Of a stretch of 32,706 bases of DNA, positions 1 through 8,570 are shown in pieces. The notes below the pieces were generated by a model. That model made no database searches, was not told where the DNA came from, and saw nothing but the letters and a program-made list of their open reading frames with translations. Source of the stretch: Gammaproteobacteria bacterium (GTDB lineage Bacteria; Pseudomonadota; Gammaproteobacteria; Pseudomonadales; Pseudohongiellaceae); NCBI GenBank assembly GCA_947458495.1, contig CANHAR010000004.1, positions 1 to 32,706 on the forward strand, in the 5' to 3' direction. A program made the translations under genes and the position numbers. The first letter of the stretch is position 1, and every line of letters starts with the position of its first letter.

Positions 1-409
1 CAGCCTCATCGCGCAACCAGGCTCCATCAATCCAGTGCCAGTTCGGGTTGTCAAAACGGGCTTCATCGTCCCCTTCAAATCCACGTGCCAGATCCGGCCA
101 GATGGCGGCCTGGCCAAGCTGCCACTGCGCCTGGGTGTCGCGGTCAGCCACTTTGATGTCATCGGGCATGGTGTCCACAAAGTCCTGTTCAAAGCGCGGG
201 TGTGCACGCAGCATTGTCATGACCTGTTCGCGTGTGTCGGCTGACATCAACGCCCAGGCAACGTCAGCAGACAGACGATGACCGACAGCATCCCAGGCGC
301 TTGCTGTGCACGGCAGCAACAGCAGGGCAGCGGCTGCCGAGCTTGCCATGACCCGGCGGACATGGCGATGAATGGGGGAAAAAAACGGCGTGGGGTATTT
401 TGAAAACAT
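1..409 (-). CDS. S1/P1-nuclease-like secreted protein (N-terminal part; runs off the window)
   Basis: Minus-strand reading gives MFSKYPTPFFSPIHRHVRRVMASSAAAALLLLPCTASAWDAVGHRLSADVAWALMSADTREQV...NPNWHWIDGAW. It has a signal peptide followed by an N-terminal W and a GHR...A motif typical of S1/P1 nucleases. It is open to the window edge and absent from the ORF track. The start could also be 349. Confidence 0.7.
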   Translation of the reverse strand, partial: MFSKYPTPFFSPIHRHVRRVMASSAAAALLLLPCTASAWDAVGHRLSADVAWALMSADTREQVMTMLRAHPRFEQDFVDTMPDDIKVADRDTQAQWQLGQAAIWPDLARGFEGDDEARFDNPNWHWIDGAWLRDEA

Positions 410-597
410 AGATGAGCTTCCGGTTTTGGAGTTTGCGCACAGTGTAACAGAGGCGGGTGTGATGCAGCGCGCAGTCAGTGTTGCCGGCAGATGGTGGGCT
501 AAACAACACGTGCTTGAGGCTGTGCTGCTGATATCAATACGGTATAGTCAGATCACAAGCGTCACAACATCGAGGCTGGCGCGGTCAGCGAGCAGGC

Positions 598-637
598 AAA
601 AAAATGCCCACGTGGAGCGCTTGGCCCACACGTGGGC
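598..637 (-). terminator. Rho-independent terminator
   Basis: GCCCACGTG (606-614) and CACGTGGGC (629-637) form a perfect 9-bp stem. On the minus strand it is followed by A then seven T (598-604). Confidence 0.75.
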
Positions 638-713
638 GAGTTATCACCCATCAATGGAAAAGGGGAGAGTCTGTTCCATTTAAGCCACCAGCAGGGGAAT
701 GCCAGTGCTTGAT
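598..713 (-). ncRNA. Candidate small RNA with two C-rich-loop hairpins and an intrinsic terminator
   Basis: On the minus strand, hairpin 686-707 has an 8-bp stem (2 GU) and loop UUCCCC. Hairpin 653-680 has a 7-bp stem and loop CAGACUCUCCCCUU. Hairpin 606-637 has a 9-bp stem and is followed by A-UUUUUUU. A sigma54-like promoter lies just upstream. There is no credible ORF here. Confidence 0.5.
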
Positions 714-721
714 GTTGTTCA

Positions 722-739
722 ATGCATGAGCTGTGCCAG
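722..739 (-). promoter_or_regulatory. Sigma54 (-24/-12) promoter candidate
   Basis: The minus strand reads CTGGCACAGCTCATGCAT. It has TGGCAC and (A)TGCA, with exactly 10 nt between GG and GC as in consensus TGGCACG-N4-TTGCA. Predicted start is about 712-713. Confidence 0.5.
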
Positions 740-895
740 TTTTTTTAGTAAAAGTCTTACTTGTTGAATTTAAAAGCAAAGATGTTTTTTTCAAAGTGCT
801 CGGCGCGTTTCCTGTACGTGTAAAGCGTCGCTGCACAGGCAAGGAGAGGTTCTTTTTGGGTCTTGCACCTTGGTGCTGCACTCATATGGGGCGAA

Positions 896-943
896 GCTGG
901 GTTTAGGAATAGCTGGGTTTAGGTCTATCTGGGTGCAGGATTG
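896..943. repeat. Three-copy 16-bp tandem repeat
   Basis: GCTGGGTTTAGGAATA / GCTGGGTTTAGGTCTA / TCTGGGTGCAGGATTG, with the third copy degenerate. Confidence 0.7.
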
Positions 944-973
944 GCAAGATACTGTCATAGAGGAATGTGGCTG

Positions 974-1387
974 ATGGAGCCGTCAGAGTTAAAACAAGTA
1001 CAGGTTCAAGAAATCGACTTTAACGCCATAAGAGCGCAAGGAGCCGGTGGCCAGAACGTCAACAAAGTGTCGTCAGCAATTCATCTGCGTTACGACGTCA
1101 GGGCGTCGTCTCTGCCCGACGAGATCAAGGCCTTGGTGCTGGATCTGCGCGACCGGCGCATGACTTCGGAAGGCGTGATTGTTATCAAGGCACAACGTTT
1201 CCGTACCCAGGAAAAAAACCGCGAAGATGCCATCAAACGTTTACAGGCGCTCATCGATGCTGCCTGTGAAGTAGCGCCGGCGCGTCTGGCCACGCGGGTG
1301 CCGCGGGCTGCCAAGCGTCAGCGTCTTGATGAAAAGCGCAAGGTATCCACGATCAAGTCCTTACGCGGCAAGCCAGTTGCCGAGTAA
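974..1387 (+). CDS. arfB: Alternative ribosome-rescue factor / peptidyl-tRNA hydrolase ArfB
   Basis: RF-1-type GGQ motif in [24 protein letters not shown], with a basic C-terminal tail. Start at 974 has AGAGGA 9 nt upstream. Confidence 0.9.
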   Translation: MEPSELKQVQVQEIDFNAIRAQGAGGQNVNKVSSAIHLRYDVRASSLPDEIKALVLDLRDRRMTSEGVIVIKAQRFRTQEKNREDAIKRLQALIDAACEVAPARLATRVPRAAKRQRLDEKRKVSTIKSLRGKPVAE

Positions 1388-1422
1388 ACTCCGTTACCGA
1401 ATTTTTACAAGAGAGCAGCACC

Positions 1423-1854
1423 ATGTTACGACCGTTTCATCTGGCCATTCCCGTCCGTGATCTGGACGAAGCCCGCGAGTTTTACGGCAAGCGGCTGAAC
1501 CTGCCACAGGGAAGAAGTTCCGAACAGTGGATTGACTACAACCTGTTTGGCCACCAGCTGGTGGTGCATTTAAATCCGAATCTGGGTAAAGAGGGTTCAG
1601 TTCACCAGCATTCCAATCATGTGGATGGTCATGGAGTCCCCGTGCCGCATTTTGGTGTGGTGTTAACGATGGAGGAGTTTGCTGAGTTCGAACAGCAGCT
1701 GCGGGCCATGGGCACAGAATTTGTGATTGAGCCCTACATTCGCTTTAAAGGTCTGGCGGGCGAACAGGCCACCATGTTTTTTAAAGATCCGTCCGGAAAT
1801 GCCCTGGAGTTCAAGGCATTCCGGGATATCGAATCGCAGTTGTTTGCGGTCTGA
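1423..1854 (+). CDS. VOC (glyoxalase/dioxygenase) family protein
   Basis: [21 protein letters not shown]... and ...[15 protein letters not shown] are typical VOC motifs. Confidence 0.88.
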   Translation: MLRPFHLAIPVRDLDEAREFYGKRLNLPQGRSSEQWIDYNLFGHQLVVHLNPNLGKEGSVHQHSNHVDGHGVPVPHFGVVLTMEEFAEFEQQLRAMGTEFVIEPYIRFKGLAGEQATMFFKDPSGNALEFKAFRDIESQLFAV

Positions 1855-3036
1855 TCAGTACACTTCAAACAGACCGGCGCCGCCCATTCCACCACCAATA
1901 CACATGGTGCACACCACGTACTTGGCGCCGCGACGTTTGCCTTCGATCAGTGCGTGGCCAACCATACGCGCGCCGCTCATGCCATAAGGGTGACCAATAG
2001 AGATAGCGCCTCCGTTGACGTTCAACAGTTCGTCGGGGATACCCAGTTTGTCGCGGCAGTACAGTACCTGTACGGCAAACGCTTCATTCAGCTCCCACAG
2101 ACCGATGTCTTCCATTTTCAGGCCAAAACGCTTGAGCAACACAGGAATGGCAAATACCGGACCAATACCCATCTCGTCAGGTTCACAGCCAGCGACAGCC
2201 ATGCCGCGATAGGCTCCGAGCGGGGTCAAACCGCGCTTTTCAGCTAGTTTGCTGTCCATCAGGATGCTGGCTGACGCGCCGTCTGACAACTGGCTGGCAT
2301 TACCGGCGGTAATGCAGCCGCCTTCAATAACAGGCTTCAGGCTTTGCAAGCCTTCCAGCGTGGTTTCCGGGCGGTTGCCCTCGTCTTTGGTCAACTTGAC
2401 AGTTTTGAAGCTGATCTCGCCGGTGGCCTTGTCCGCCACGCCCATGGATGACTCCATGGGTGCAATTTCCTGATCAAATTTCCCGGCTGCCTGGGCAGCG
2501 GCTGTGCGCTGCTGGCTCTGAAAGCTGTATTCATCTTGTGCGTCACGGCTGATGCCATAACGTTTGGCAACAATCTCGGCAGTCTGCAGCATGGGCATGT
2601 AAGCGTGCTGCGACAGTGCTACTACATTCGCATCAACGGTGCGGAATTTGTTGCGGTGATCGTTCTGCACCAGGCTGATTGATTCAAGGCCGGCACCCAC
2701 CACAATATCCATGTTGTCGACGATGATCTGTTTGGCGGCCGTGGCAATGGCCATCATGCCAGAAGCGCACTGGCGATCGATGCTCATACCAGAGACGCTG
2801 CTGGGCAGTCCTGCAGCCACACCGGCAAGCCGGCCAATATTGTAGCCAGTCGTGCCTTGCTGCACGGCACAACCCATCACCACATCATCAATCTCATGGG
2901 GCGCGATTCCCGCGCGTTTGACGGCTTCGCGAATGGCATGTGCACCCAGTGTCGGCCCTTCCGTGTTGTTAAAGGCGCCGCGATAGGCTTTTCCAATCGG
3001 GGTTCGGGCGGTTGCCACGATGACTGCTTCTCTCAT
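1855..3036 (-). CDS. Thiolase (acetyl-CoA C-acyltransferase)
   Basis: [51 protein letters not shown] and [15 protein letters not shown] motifs. Confidence 0.93.
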   Translation of the reverse strand: MREAVIVATARTPIGKAYRGAFNNTEGPTLGAHAIREAVKRAGIAPHEIDDVVMGCAVQQGTTGYNIGRLAGVAAGLPSSVSGMSIDRQCASGMMAIATAAKQIIVDNMDIVVGAGLESISLVQNDHRNKFRTVDANVVALSQHAYMPMLQTAEIVAKRYGISRDAQDEYSFQSQQRTAAAQAAGKFDQEIAPMESSMGVADKATGEISFKTVKLTKDEGNRPETTLEGLQSLKPVIEGGCITAGNASQLSDGASASILMDSKLAEKRGLTPLGAYRGMAVAGCEPDEMGIGPVFAIPVLLKRFGLKMEDIGLWELNEAFAVQVLYCRDKLGIPDELLNVNGGAISIGHPYGMSGARMVGHALIEGKRRGAKYVVCTMCIGGGMGGAGLFEVY

Positions 3037-3311
3037 GATGGGTCCTTCTAGTCGTTTGACTGCTTGTTGAGACAAAATGAATCAGAATTAGAACAGTTGT
3101 TCGTGCCGCAGTGTAGCCGAAGCACCATTAAAATCCCAAGCGTAATCATGGCGATGATTTTGACGTGAATTTTGGTGTGTCTGACCTGTCTGCCGTAGTT
3201 CCTGACTTTTGCAGCATTGCTGTTGATCTGGGCTTGTGCTAGCGTCGAACCGTCCGTTTATCAACAATAACAAGGCTGTTCTGTCTCGGCAGATGGCGAA
3301 CCGGAGGAAAT

Positions 3312-5108
3312 ATGAAAGCACGTGTGCATCCCTTGCAGGGCAGGCGCTTGTTAAGCCTGACAACCCTGTTGTCCGCCGCTACATTGGCAGCAGCCTTGTC
3401 GGCGCCGCTGTCCGCACAAACCCCCGCCCCTGATCTGAGCAGTCGCGTTGGCGATTTCTCGCTTCTTGATCAAAACGGTTATTTTCATCACATGAGTTGG
3501 TACGACAATCGCAAGGCGATTGTATTGCTGGTGCAGGCAAATGGCAGTGATGCATTCCGTCAGGCATTGCCAACCTTTGCTGCGTTGCAGGCAACGCATC
3601 AGGATGACTTCCAGTTTTTTATGCTCAATCCGCTGGGTGAGTCACGAGCATCGGTGATTGACGCCGTTGCTGAGGTTGGACAGACAATACCGGTGCTGAT
3701 TGATGACGCACAAATCGTTGCTGAATCCATGAACGTGCAAACTGCCGGCGAAGCGCTGATTTTCGATCCGCGCTCTTTCCGTCTGATTTACCGCGGCCCG
3801 GTCTCCGGTCTTGAGAAGGCACTGACAGAAGTAAACGCCGGACAGGCAGTGAGTAATCCTGTAGTGGCCGTGACCGGCGAGTCCATTCAATACGCGGCGC
3901 GTGATCTCAACATGGCGCGCACCGTATCGTACTCTCAGGAAGTGGCACCTATCCTTGCCCAGAATTGTGCCAGCTGTCACCGTGATGGTGGCATTGCGCC
4001 GTTTGCACTGGACAGCCACTCCATGGCCCAGGGCTGGTCACCAATGATCCGTGAAGTATTGATGACCAAGCGCATGCCGCCTGGCCAGATTGATCCTCAC
4101 GTCGGCGATTTTGTAAACAGCTACACCGTTAGCCCGCAAGATCAGCAGACCATTCTGCACTGGATTGCCCAAGGTGCTCAGCGCGACGGCGACGTTGATC
4201 CGCTGGCAGAGCTGGTTTGGCCTGCAACCGAATGGGCTTTTGGTGAGCCTGACCTGATTGTTGAGCTGCCGCCGCAGGTCATTCCTGCCACGGGAGTGCT
4301 GGATTACCGCAATGTGGTTGTCCCGTTTGAAGGTCTGACCGAAGACCGTTGGGTGCGCGCAAGTCAGTACATCGCTGGTGACCGCACCGTGTTGCACCAC
4401 ACACTCAACAGCATTCTGCCGCCAGGTACCGACGGCGACCGTCGCTTTCTCGGCGGTGGTAACAATGCAGATGAAGCCAACATCACTGCCTATATTCCTG
4501 GTGCCGAGCCCAGTATCGAGCCGGAAAACACTGGTGGTCTGCTGAAGGCTGGTTCACAGCTTGCTCTGCAGTTGCACTACACAACCAACGGCCGTGAAAC
4601 TGTGGATAACAGCCGTATCGGCATCTGGTTCTATCCAAAAGATCAGGTACCGGAAAAACGTATGTCAGGTCAGTGTGCGTGCATCTTTACACCTGACTGG
4701 ACAAATATTCCGCCGAATGATCCTGATTTTGAGCAGACACAGTCAATTACCGTGCCCCGTGACGCTTACTTGCATGCTTTCCTGCCGCACATGCATTTCC
4801 GTGGCAAGCGCATGCGTTTTGAAGCCACCTATCCGGATGGCAGCAGTGAAGAGCTGATCAATATCGCCAACTACAATTACAACTGGCAGCTACGTTACCA
4901 GTTGCGCGAGCCGAAATTGGTGCCTGCCGGCACTGTGATCACGGCAGTAGGAGCGTTTGACAATTCTTCCCAGAACAAGATGAACCCGGATCCGAGCCGA
5001 TCAGTGCCATGGGGCCTGCAGAGCTGGGATGAAATGTTCTTCGGTTCTGTGAGCTGGCAGTTTGTTGAACCAGAACCCGTTGCCGTTGAGACAGCATCTG
5101 TTCAGTAA
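3312..5108 (+). CDS. Exported fusion: redoxin-like domain, c-type haem motif, copper type II monooxygenase-like C-terminus
   Basis: Signal peptide; a peroxiredoxin/AhpC-like N-terminal region with no cysteine; a CASCH haem-binding motif (NCASCHRDGGIAPF); then PHM-like segments LHHTLNSILPPG, LQLHYTTNG and LPHMHFRGKRM. RBS GGAGGA lies upstream. Confidence 0.75.
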   Translation: MKARVHPLQGRRLLSLTTLLSAATLAAALSAPLSAQTPAPDLSSRVGDFSLLDQNGYFHHMSWYDNRKAIVLLVQANGSDAFRQALPTFAALQATHQDDFQFFMLNPLGESRASVIDAVAEVGQTIPVLIDDAQIVAESMNVQTAGEALIFDPRSFRLIYRGPVSGLEKALTEVNAGQAVSNPVVAVTGESIQYAARDLNMARTVSYSQEVAPILAQNCASCHRDGGIAPFALDSHSMAQGWSPMIREVLMTKRMPPGQIDPHVGDFVNSYTVSPQDQQTILHWIAQGAQRDGDVDPLAELVWPATEWAFGEPDLIVELPPQVIPATGVLDYRNVVVPFEGLTEDRWVRASQYIAGDRTVLHHTLNSILPPGTDGDRRFLGGGNNADEANITAYIPGAEPSIEPENTGGLLKAGSQLALQLHYTTNGRETVDNSRIGIWFYPKDQVPEKRMSGQCACIFTPDWTNIPPNDPDFEQTQSITVPRDAYLHAFLPHMHFRGKRMRFEATYPDGSSEELINIANYNYNWQLRYQLREPKLVPAGTVITAVGAFDNSSQNKMNPDPSRSVPWGLQSWDEMFFGSVSWQFVEPEPVAVETASVQ

Positions 5109-5174
5109 ACCGGGTTTTTAGTTAGCAGACGAAAGCTGATTGGCACACAGTGAGTTGATCAGCAAGGCAAGATC

Positions 5175-5244
5175 AAACAATCAGGGTGTGGGGGATGCGC
5201 GCGACGCGAACTGCGGAGGAGCGTCCCCCACACCCTGATTGTTT
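5175..5244. terminator. Bidirectional intrinsic terminator with a very long stem
   Basis: AAACAATCAGGGTGTGGGGGA (5175-5195) is a perfect inverse of TCCCCCACACCCTGATTGTTT (5224-5244). This 21-bp perfect stem extends by 3 pairs including one GU and sits between convergent genes. Confidence 0.8.
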
Positions 5245-5255
5245 TGGGTGATGAA

Positions 5256-6833
5256 TTAATTCACCGGCAACACATACCCGCTGCCAACGCCGGGGCCCAG
5301 CGGCAATCCCAGTGCCATCCATCCCATGGCCAACACCATACCAAAGATCAATATCCCGATACTGTAGGGGATCATGGTAGCCGCCAGCGAACCCAGACCA
5401 AACTCTTTATTCCAGCGCTGGCAAAACGCCAGGATCAGCGGGAAGTAAGGCATCAGCGGAGTAATAATATTGGTTGCGCCATCGCCAACCCGGTAAGCAG
5501 CAGTGGTCATTTCCGGGCTGACACCCAGTAGCATCATCATCGGCACCAGCACCGGGGCCAGCAATGCCCACTTGGCACTGGCAGAGCCGATAAACAGATT
5601 GATGGATGCAGTCAACATGATGATCAACGCTATCAGCGCCGGCATCGGCAGTTCAGCGCTACGTATCATGTCAGCGCCGTTGATCGCAAAAATCAGCCCG
5701 AGATTGGACCAGTTAAACATGGCTACAAAATGCGCCGCAGCAAACGCCAGCACAAGATAGTAGGCAAGGTCCGCCATTGCAGCCGACATCATGGCAACCA
5801 CATCACGGTGATTTTTCACCGTGCCGACAGCGGTACCGTAGGCCCAGCCGGTGGCCAGGAACAACAGGAAAAAAGCGGCGACCAGTGACTGGTAAAACGG
5901 CTGCAAGCTGGCATCGCCCGCTTCTTCGTTAATCAGGGGTGTACCCGGTCCAAAACACAACACCAGCCACAAACCGACAATTCCCAGCGCTGCCCATCCA
6001 GCCCTGCGCAGACCTGCGCGCTCGGCGCTGGTGAGGGTGCTGTCTTCACGGGTGCTCAGGCCAACGCCGTTGTTGGCAATAATGGCTTTGGCAGACCCCA
6101 GGCGCGGTTCAATAATCTTGTCAGTCACGTACCAGATCACTGGCAGAAAAACAAACAACATCGACGCAATAAAATACCAGTTGCCGGCAATGTTCATCAC
6201 CCAGCTCTGATCAAGGGTGATAACCGCAGACTCGGTAATGCCAAACAACAAGGCATCGAGTTGACCGGGAATCAGGTTGGCTGAAAATCCGCCAGAGACG
6301 CCGGCAAAGGCGGCTGCAATGCCGGCAATCGGATGGCGACCGGCGGCGGCATACACCACACCTGCCAGCGGGATCAGCACAACGTAAGCAGCATCGGCTG
6401 CCAGGTTGCCCATCATGGCCAGAAATGCCACCACTGGCGTGAGTAACGAGATGGGCGCCTTTTTGACCGCACTGCTCATGGCGGTGGCAAACAGACCGCT
6501 ACGCTCGGCAACACCGGCCCCCAGCATCACCAGCAAGACATATCCCAGCGGATGAAAGTGCGCAAAGGTGGTTGGCATCTGCGTCAGCAGGCGCTGCAGA
6601 TTGTCAGCAGATAACAAGCTGGCCGACATTACGATGACCGGGCTGCCATCTGCCTGCACCTGTGTCGGATGTATTGCAGAGACACCCAATAGCGATGCGA
6701 TCACGCTGACCAGAATCACACCACCGATCAGCCAGAAAAAAATAAAAACCGGATCTGGAAGTCGATTGCCTGTGTCTTCAATCCAGCCAAGGATGCCCTT
6801 GGGTTTATCGCTGTAACTGGGACTTGATGCCAT
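5256..6833 (-). CDS. AbgT-family transporter (p-aminobenzoyl-glutamate/antimetabolite type)
   Basis: MASSPSYSDKPKGILGWIEDTGNRLPDPVFIFFWLIGG, many transmembrane segments, and a DGATNIITPLMPYFPLIL motif. Confidence 0.9.
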   Translation of the reverse strand: MASSPSYSDKPKGILGWIEDTGNRLPDPVFIFFWLIGGVILVSVIASLLGVSAIHPTQVQADGSPVIVMSASLLSADNLQRLLTQMPTTFAHFHPLGYVLLVMLGAGVAERSGLFATAMSSAVKKAPISLLTPVVAFLAMMGNLAADAAYVVLIPLAGVVYAAAGRHPIAGIAAAFAGVSGGFSANLIPGQLDALLFGITESAVITLDQSWVMNIAGNWYFIASMLFVFLPVIWYVTDKIIEPRLGSAKAIIANNGVGLSTREDSTLTSAERAGLRRAGWAALGIVGLWLVLCFGPGTPLINEEAGDASLQPFYQSLVAAFFLLFLATGWAYGTAVGTVKNHRDVVAMMSAAMADLAYYLVLAFAAAHFVAMFNWSNLGLIFAINGADMIRSAELPMPALIALIIMLTASINLFIGSASAKWALLAPVLVPMMMLLGVSPEMTTAAYRVGDGATNIITPLMPYFPLILAFCQRWNKEFGLGSLAATMIPYSIGILIFGMVLAMGWMALGLPLGPGVGSGYVLPVN

Positions 6834-7088
6834 GGTGGGGTCCTTTTGTTGTTTGAGGGTGCTGCTAAACAGTGCGCAACTGAATTCGCGAGGTGACGCA
6901 AGCATAATGCAGGCATGGCCGTGCGGCAAACCTCGGATTCAGCGCGGTTGCTGATGAGGTGCCTGGATTTGAATAGTGGTGGTCGGGAGAATGCAGCACC
7001 CACATCTTTTGAGAGGCTATGTGTGCTGCATTCCCCTGCCTTCCGACCGGACCGTTGCTTCCTGCTGGCAGATACGTATAACGCGTTT

Positions 7089-7134
7089 GAACCGCTTGTG
7101 GTTCGCTATCAGCAGTATAAACCATGTATGGTTC
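7089..7134. promoter_or_regulatory. Two tandem (G)AACC-N6-GGTTC dyads, candidate operators
   Basis: GAACC-GCTTGT-GGTTC (7089-7104) and AACC-ATGTAT-GGTTC (7120-7134). Centres are exactly 30 bp apart and the second overlaps the XRE gene start. Confidence 0.5.
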
Positions 7135-7454
7135 ACTTGCGTTCAAGATTGGCAGCATTTATACGGCAACGGCGCGGCAGCATGCCGCAACGGACTTTTG
7201 CCCGAAAAATCGGGCTGGCGCAGTCGTCAATCATGCGTATTGAGAACGAAGATCAGAATGTCACGCTGGAGACTCTGGAAATGCTCTGCAAGACCTTCCA
7301 AGTGGATGTAGCAGAGCTATTTCCGACCGTTGACAAGATTCGCGTTTACCAGACGCCGGTGCGCGTTAGCGTGGGCATACCGATGATTCACGAGACCAAG
7401 GCGCCTGATTCGGCGCCTGCCGGTACAAAAAAGACCGACAAAAAACTCAGATAA
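7128..7454 (+). CDS. XRE/Cro-type helix-turn-helix regulator
   Basis: LAAFIRQRRGSMPQRTFARKIGLAQSSIMRIENEDQNVTLETLEMLCKTFQVDVAELF is an HTH_3 domain. Start inferred at 7128; the ORF is open further upstream. Confidence 0.8.
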   Translation: MVHLRSRLAAFIRQRRGSMPQRTFARKIGLAQSSIMRIENEDQNVTLETLEMLCKTFQVDVAELFPTVDKIRVYQTPVRVSVGIPMIHETKAPDSAPAGTKKTDKKLR

Positions 7455-7770
7455 AACTCAGCGTTGCCAGCGCGTTTGTCATCACCAGCAACAAAAACAG
7501 CATGGCAATTCGCCCCAAGGCTTTGCCGGGGTCTTCGCCTTTAAAACCCCGTTGAACCCCCACCAGTAACAAAAATGTCCAGCCCAGCATCGCGCCCAAC
7601 CCGATCAGATAGCGTGGCCAATCTTCAGCTGCCACAGCCGCGCTGCCGAAGACAAAAAATACCAGCGATGCACCGATGAACAGTGTCCAGTAGGTTAACG
7701 CCAACCCGAAATGTCCCAGAATCAGACGTTGAAAAAAAGAATGCGGGTGTGACGCGGGAGTTTTCATCAT
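7447..7770 (-). CDS. Small membrane protein of unknown function
   Basis: 107 aa with about three hydrophobic segments (WTLFIGASLVFFVFG, YLIGLGAMLGWTFLLLVGV, AMLFLLLVMTNALATL). Its 3' end overlaps the XRE gene by 8 bp. Confidence 0.6.
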   Translation of the reverse strand: MMKTPASHPHSFFQRLILGHFGLALTYWTLFIGASLVFFVFGSAAVAAEDWPRYLIGLGAMLGWTFLLLVGVQRGFKGEDPGKALGRIAMLFLLLVMTNALATLSFI

Positions 7771-7955
7771 GGTCTGTCAGGACTCGAATACAGCGGTCGT
7801 TAGAGTGTCTGCGCGTGGCGCGGTGTTGACCCGATAGTATCAGTGCGGCTGCAATCATCCAAGTCAGCGTGTTGGTGCAGTGTGTACAAGGTTGACTCCA
7901 CCCGGTCGCGCATTGAGAATGCCCGTAGTTGTTTCTGCGCGGAGTAAAGCCCCTC

Positions 7956-8570
7956 ATGACGGTATCAGTCCGAAGTCACTTTTACGCCTATATCAGCAAA
8001 TTGCGCTGGTTACAGCGTTGGGGCATGAAGCGTAACGTCATTACCGAAAATGTCATGGAGCACAGCTGGGAAGTCGCCACCATCGCACATGTGCTGGCGC
8101 TGGCTAAAAATCGCTATTTTGGCGGGCAACTGGACGTTAACGCGGTGGTGGTTGCCGCGCTTTACCATGACTGCAGTGAAGTGATCACCGGCGATATGCC
8201 GTCACCGATCAAGTATCACTCCCCTGAAATCACCCTGGCCTACAAAGCCATTGAGCAACAGGCTGGCTATGAATTACTCAATCTGCTGCCTGCAGATCTG
8301 CGCGCAGACTTTCGCAAAGTATTGATTGAAGACGAGCTTGCCGAGGATGTGCACACCATCATCAAGGCCGCGGATACCATTTGTGCCTGGCTGAAATGCA
8401 AGACCGAAGTTCAGGCCGGTAACACGGAGTTCTCCAAAGCAGAGGAGGACGTGCGCCGCCGACTGGAGCGTATCAATAGCCCGGAAGTGCGCTACTTTAT
8501 GGAAACCTTTGCGCCCAGCTACGGATTAACGCTGGATGAGCTGTTAAAAAATCCCCGGGGATCTGTATGA
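7956..8570 (+). CDS. yfbR: YfbR-like 5'-deoxynucleotidase (HD domain)
   Basis: HFYAYISKLRWLQRWGMKRNVITENVMEHSWEVA, YHDCSEVITGDMPSPIKY motifs. Confidence 0.92.
   Translation: MTVSVRSHFYAYISKLRWLQRWGMKRNVITENVMEHSWEVATIAHVLALAKNRYFGGQLDVNAVVVAALYHDCSEVITGDMPSPIKYHSPEITLAYKAIEQQAGYELLNLLPADLRADFRKVLIEDELAEDVHTIIKAADTICAWLKCKTEVQAGNTEFSKAEEDVRRRLERINSPEVRYFMETFAPSYGLTLDELLKNPRGSV

Noticed and set aside
264-683. ORFs 264-509 (-) and 372-683 (+)
   Set aside because: They overlap the signal-peptide region of the S1/P1-like nuclease and the intergenic terminator, with no domain-like sequence.
865-876. Firm call of an NtrC binding site at GCACCTTGGTGC
   Set aside because: Half-sites match but the spacer is 2 bp rather than about 5 bp, so it is kept only as a hint in the enhancer finding.
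651-881. 76-aa minus-strand ORF over the sRNA candidate
   Set aside because: Composition looks non-coding, there is no recognisable domain, and it overlaps the sigma54-like promoter and stem-loops. An RNA reading explains the segment better.
3157-3172. TTTTGACGTGAATTTT upstream of the first thiolase as a second LiuR-like site
   Set aside because: Only one half-site (TTGACGT) matches; the other arm is not palindromic.
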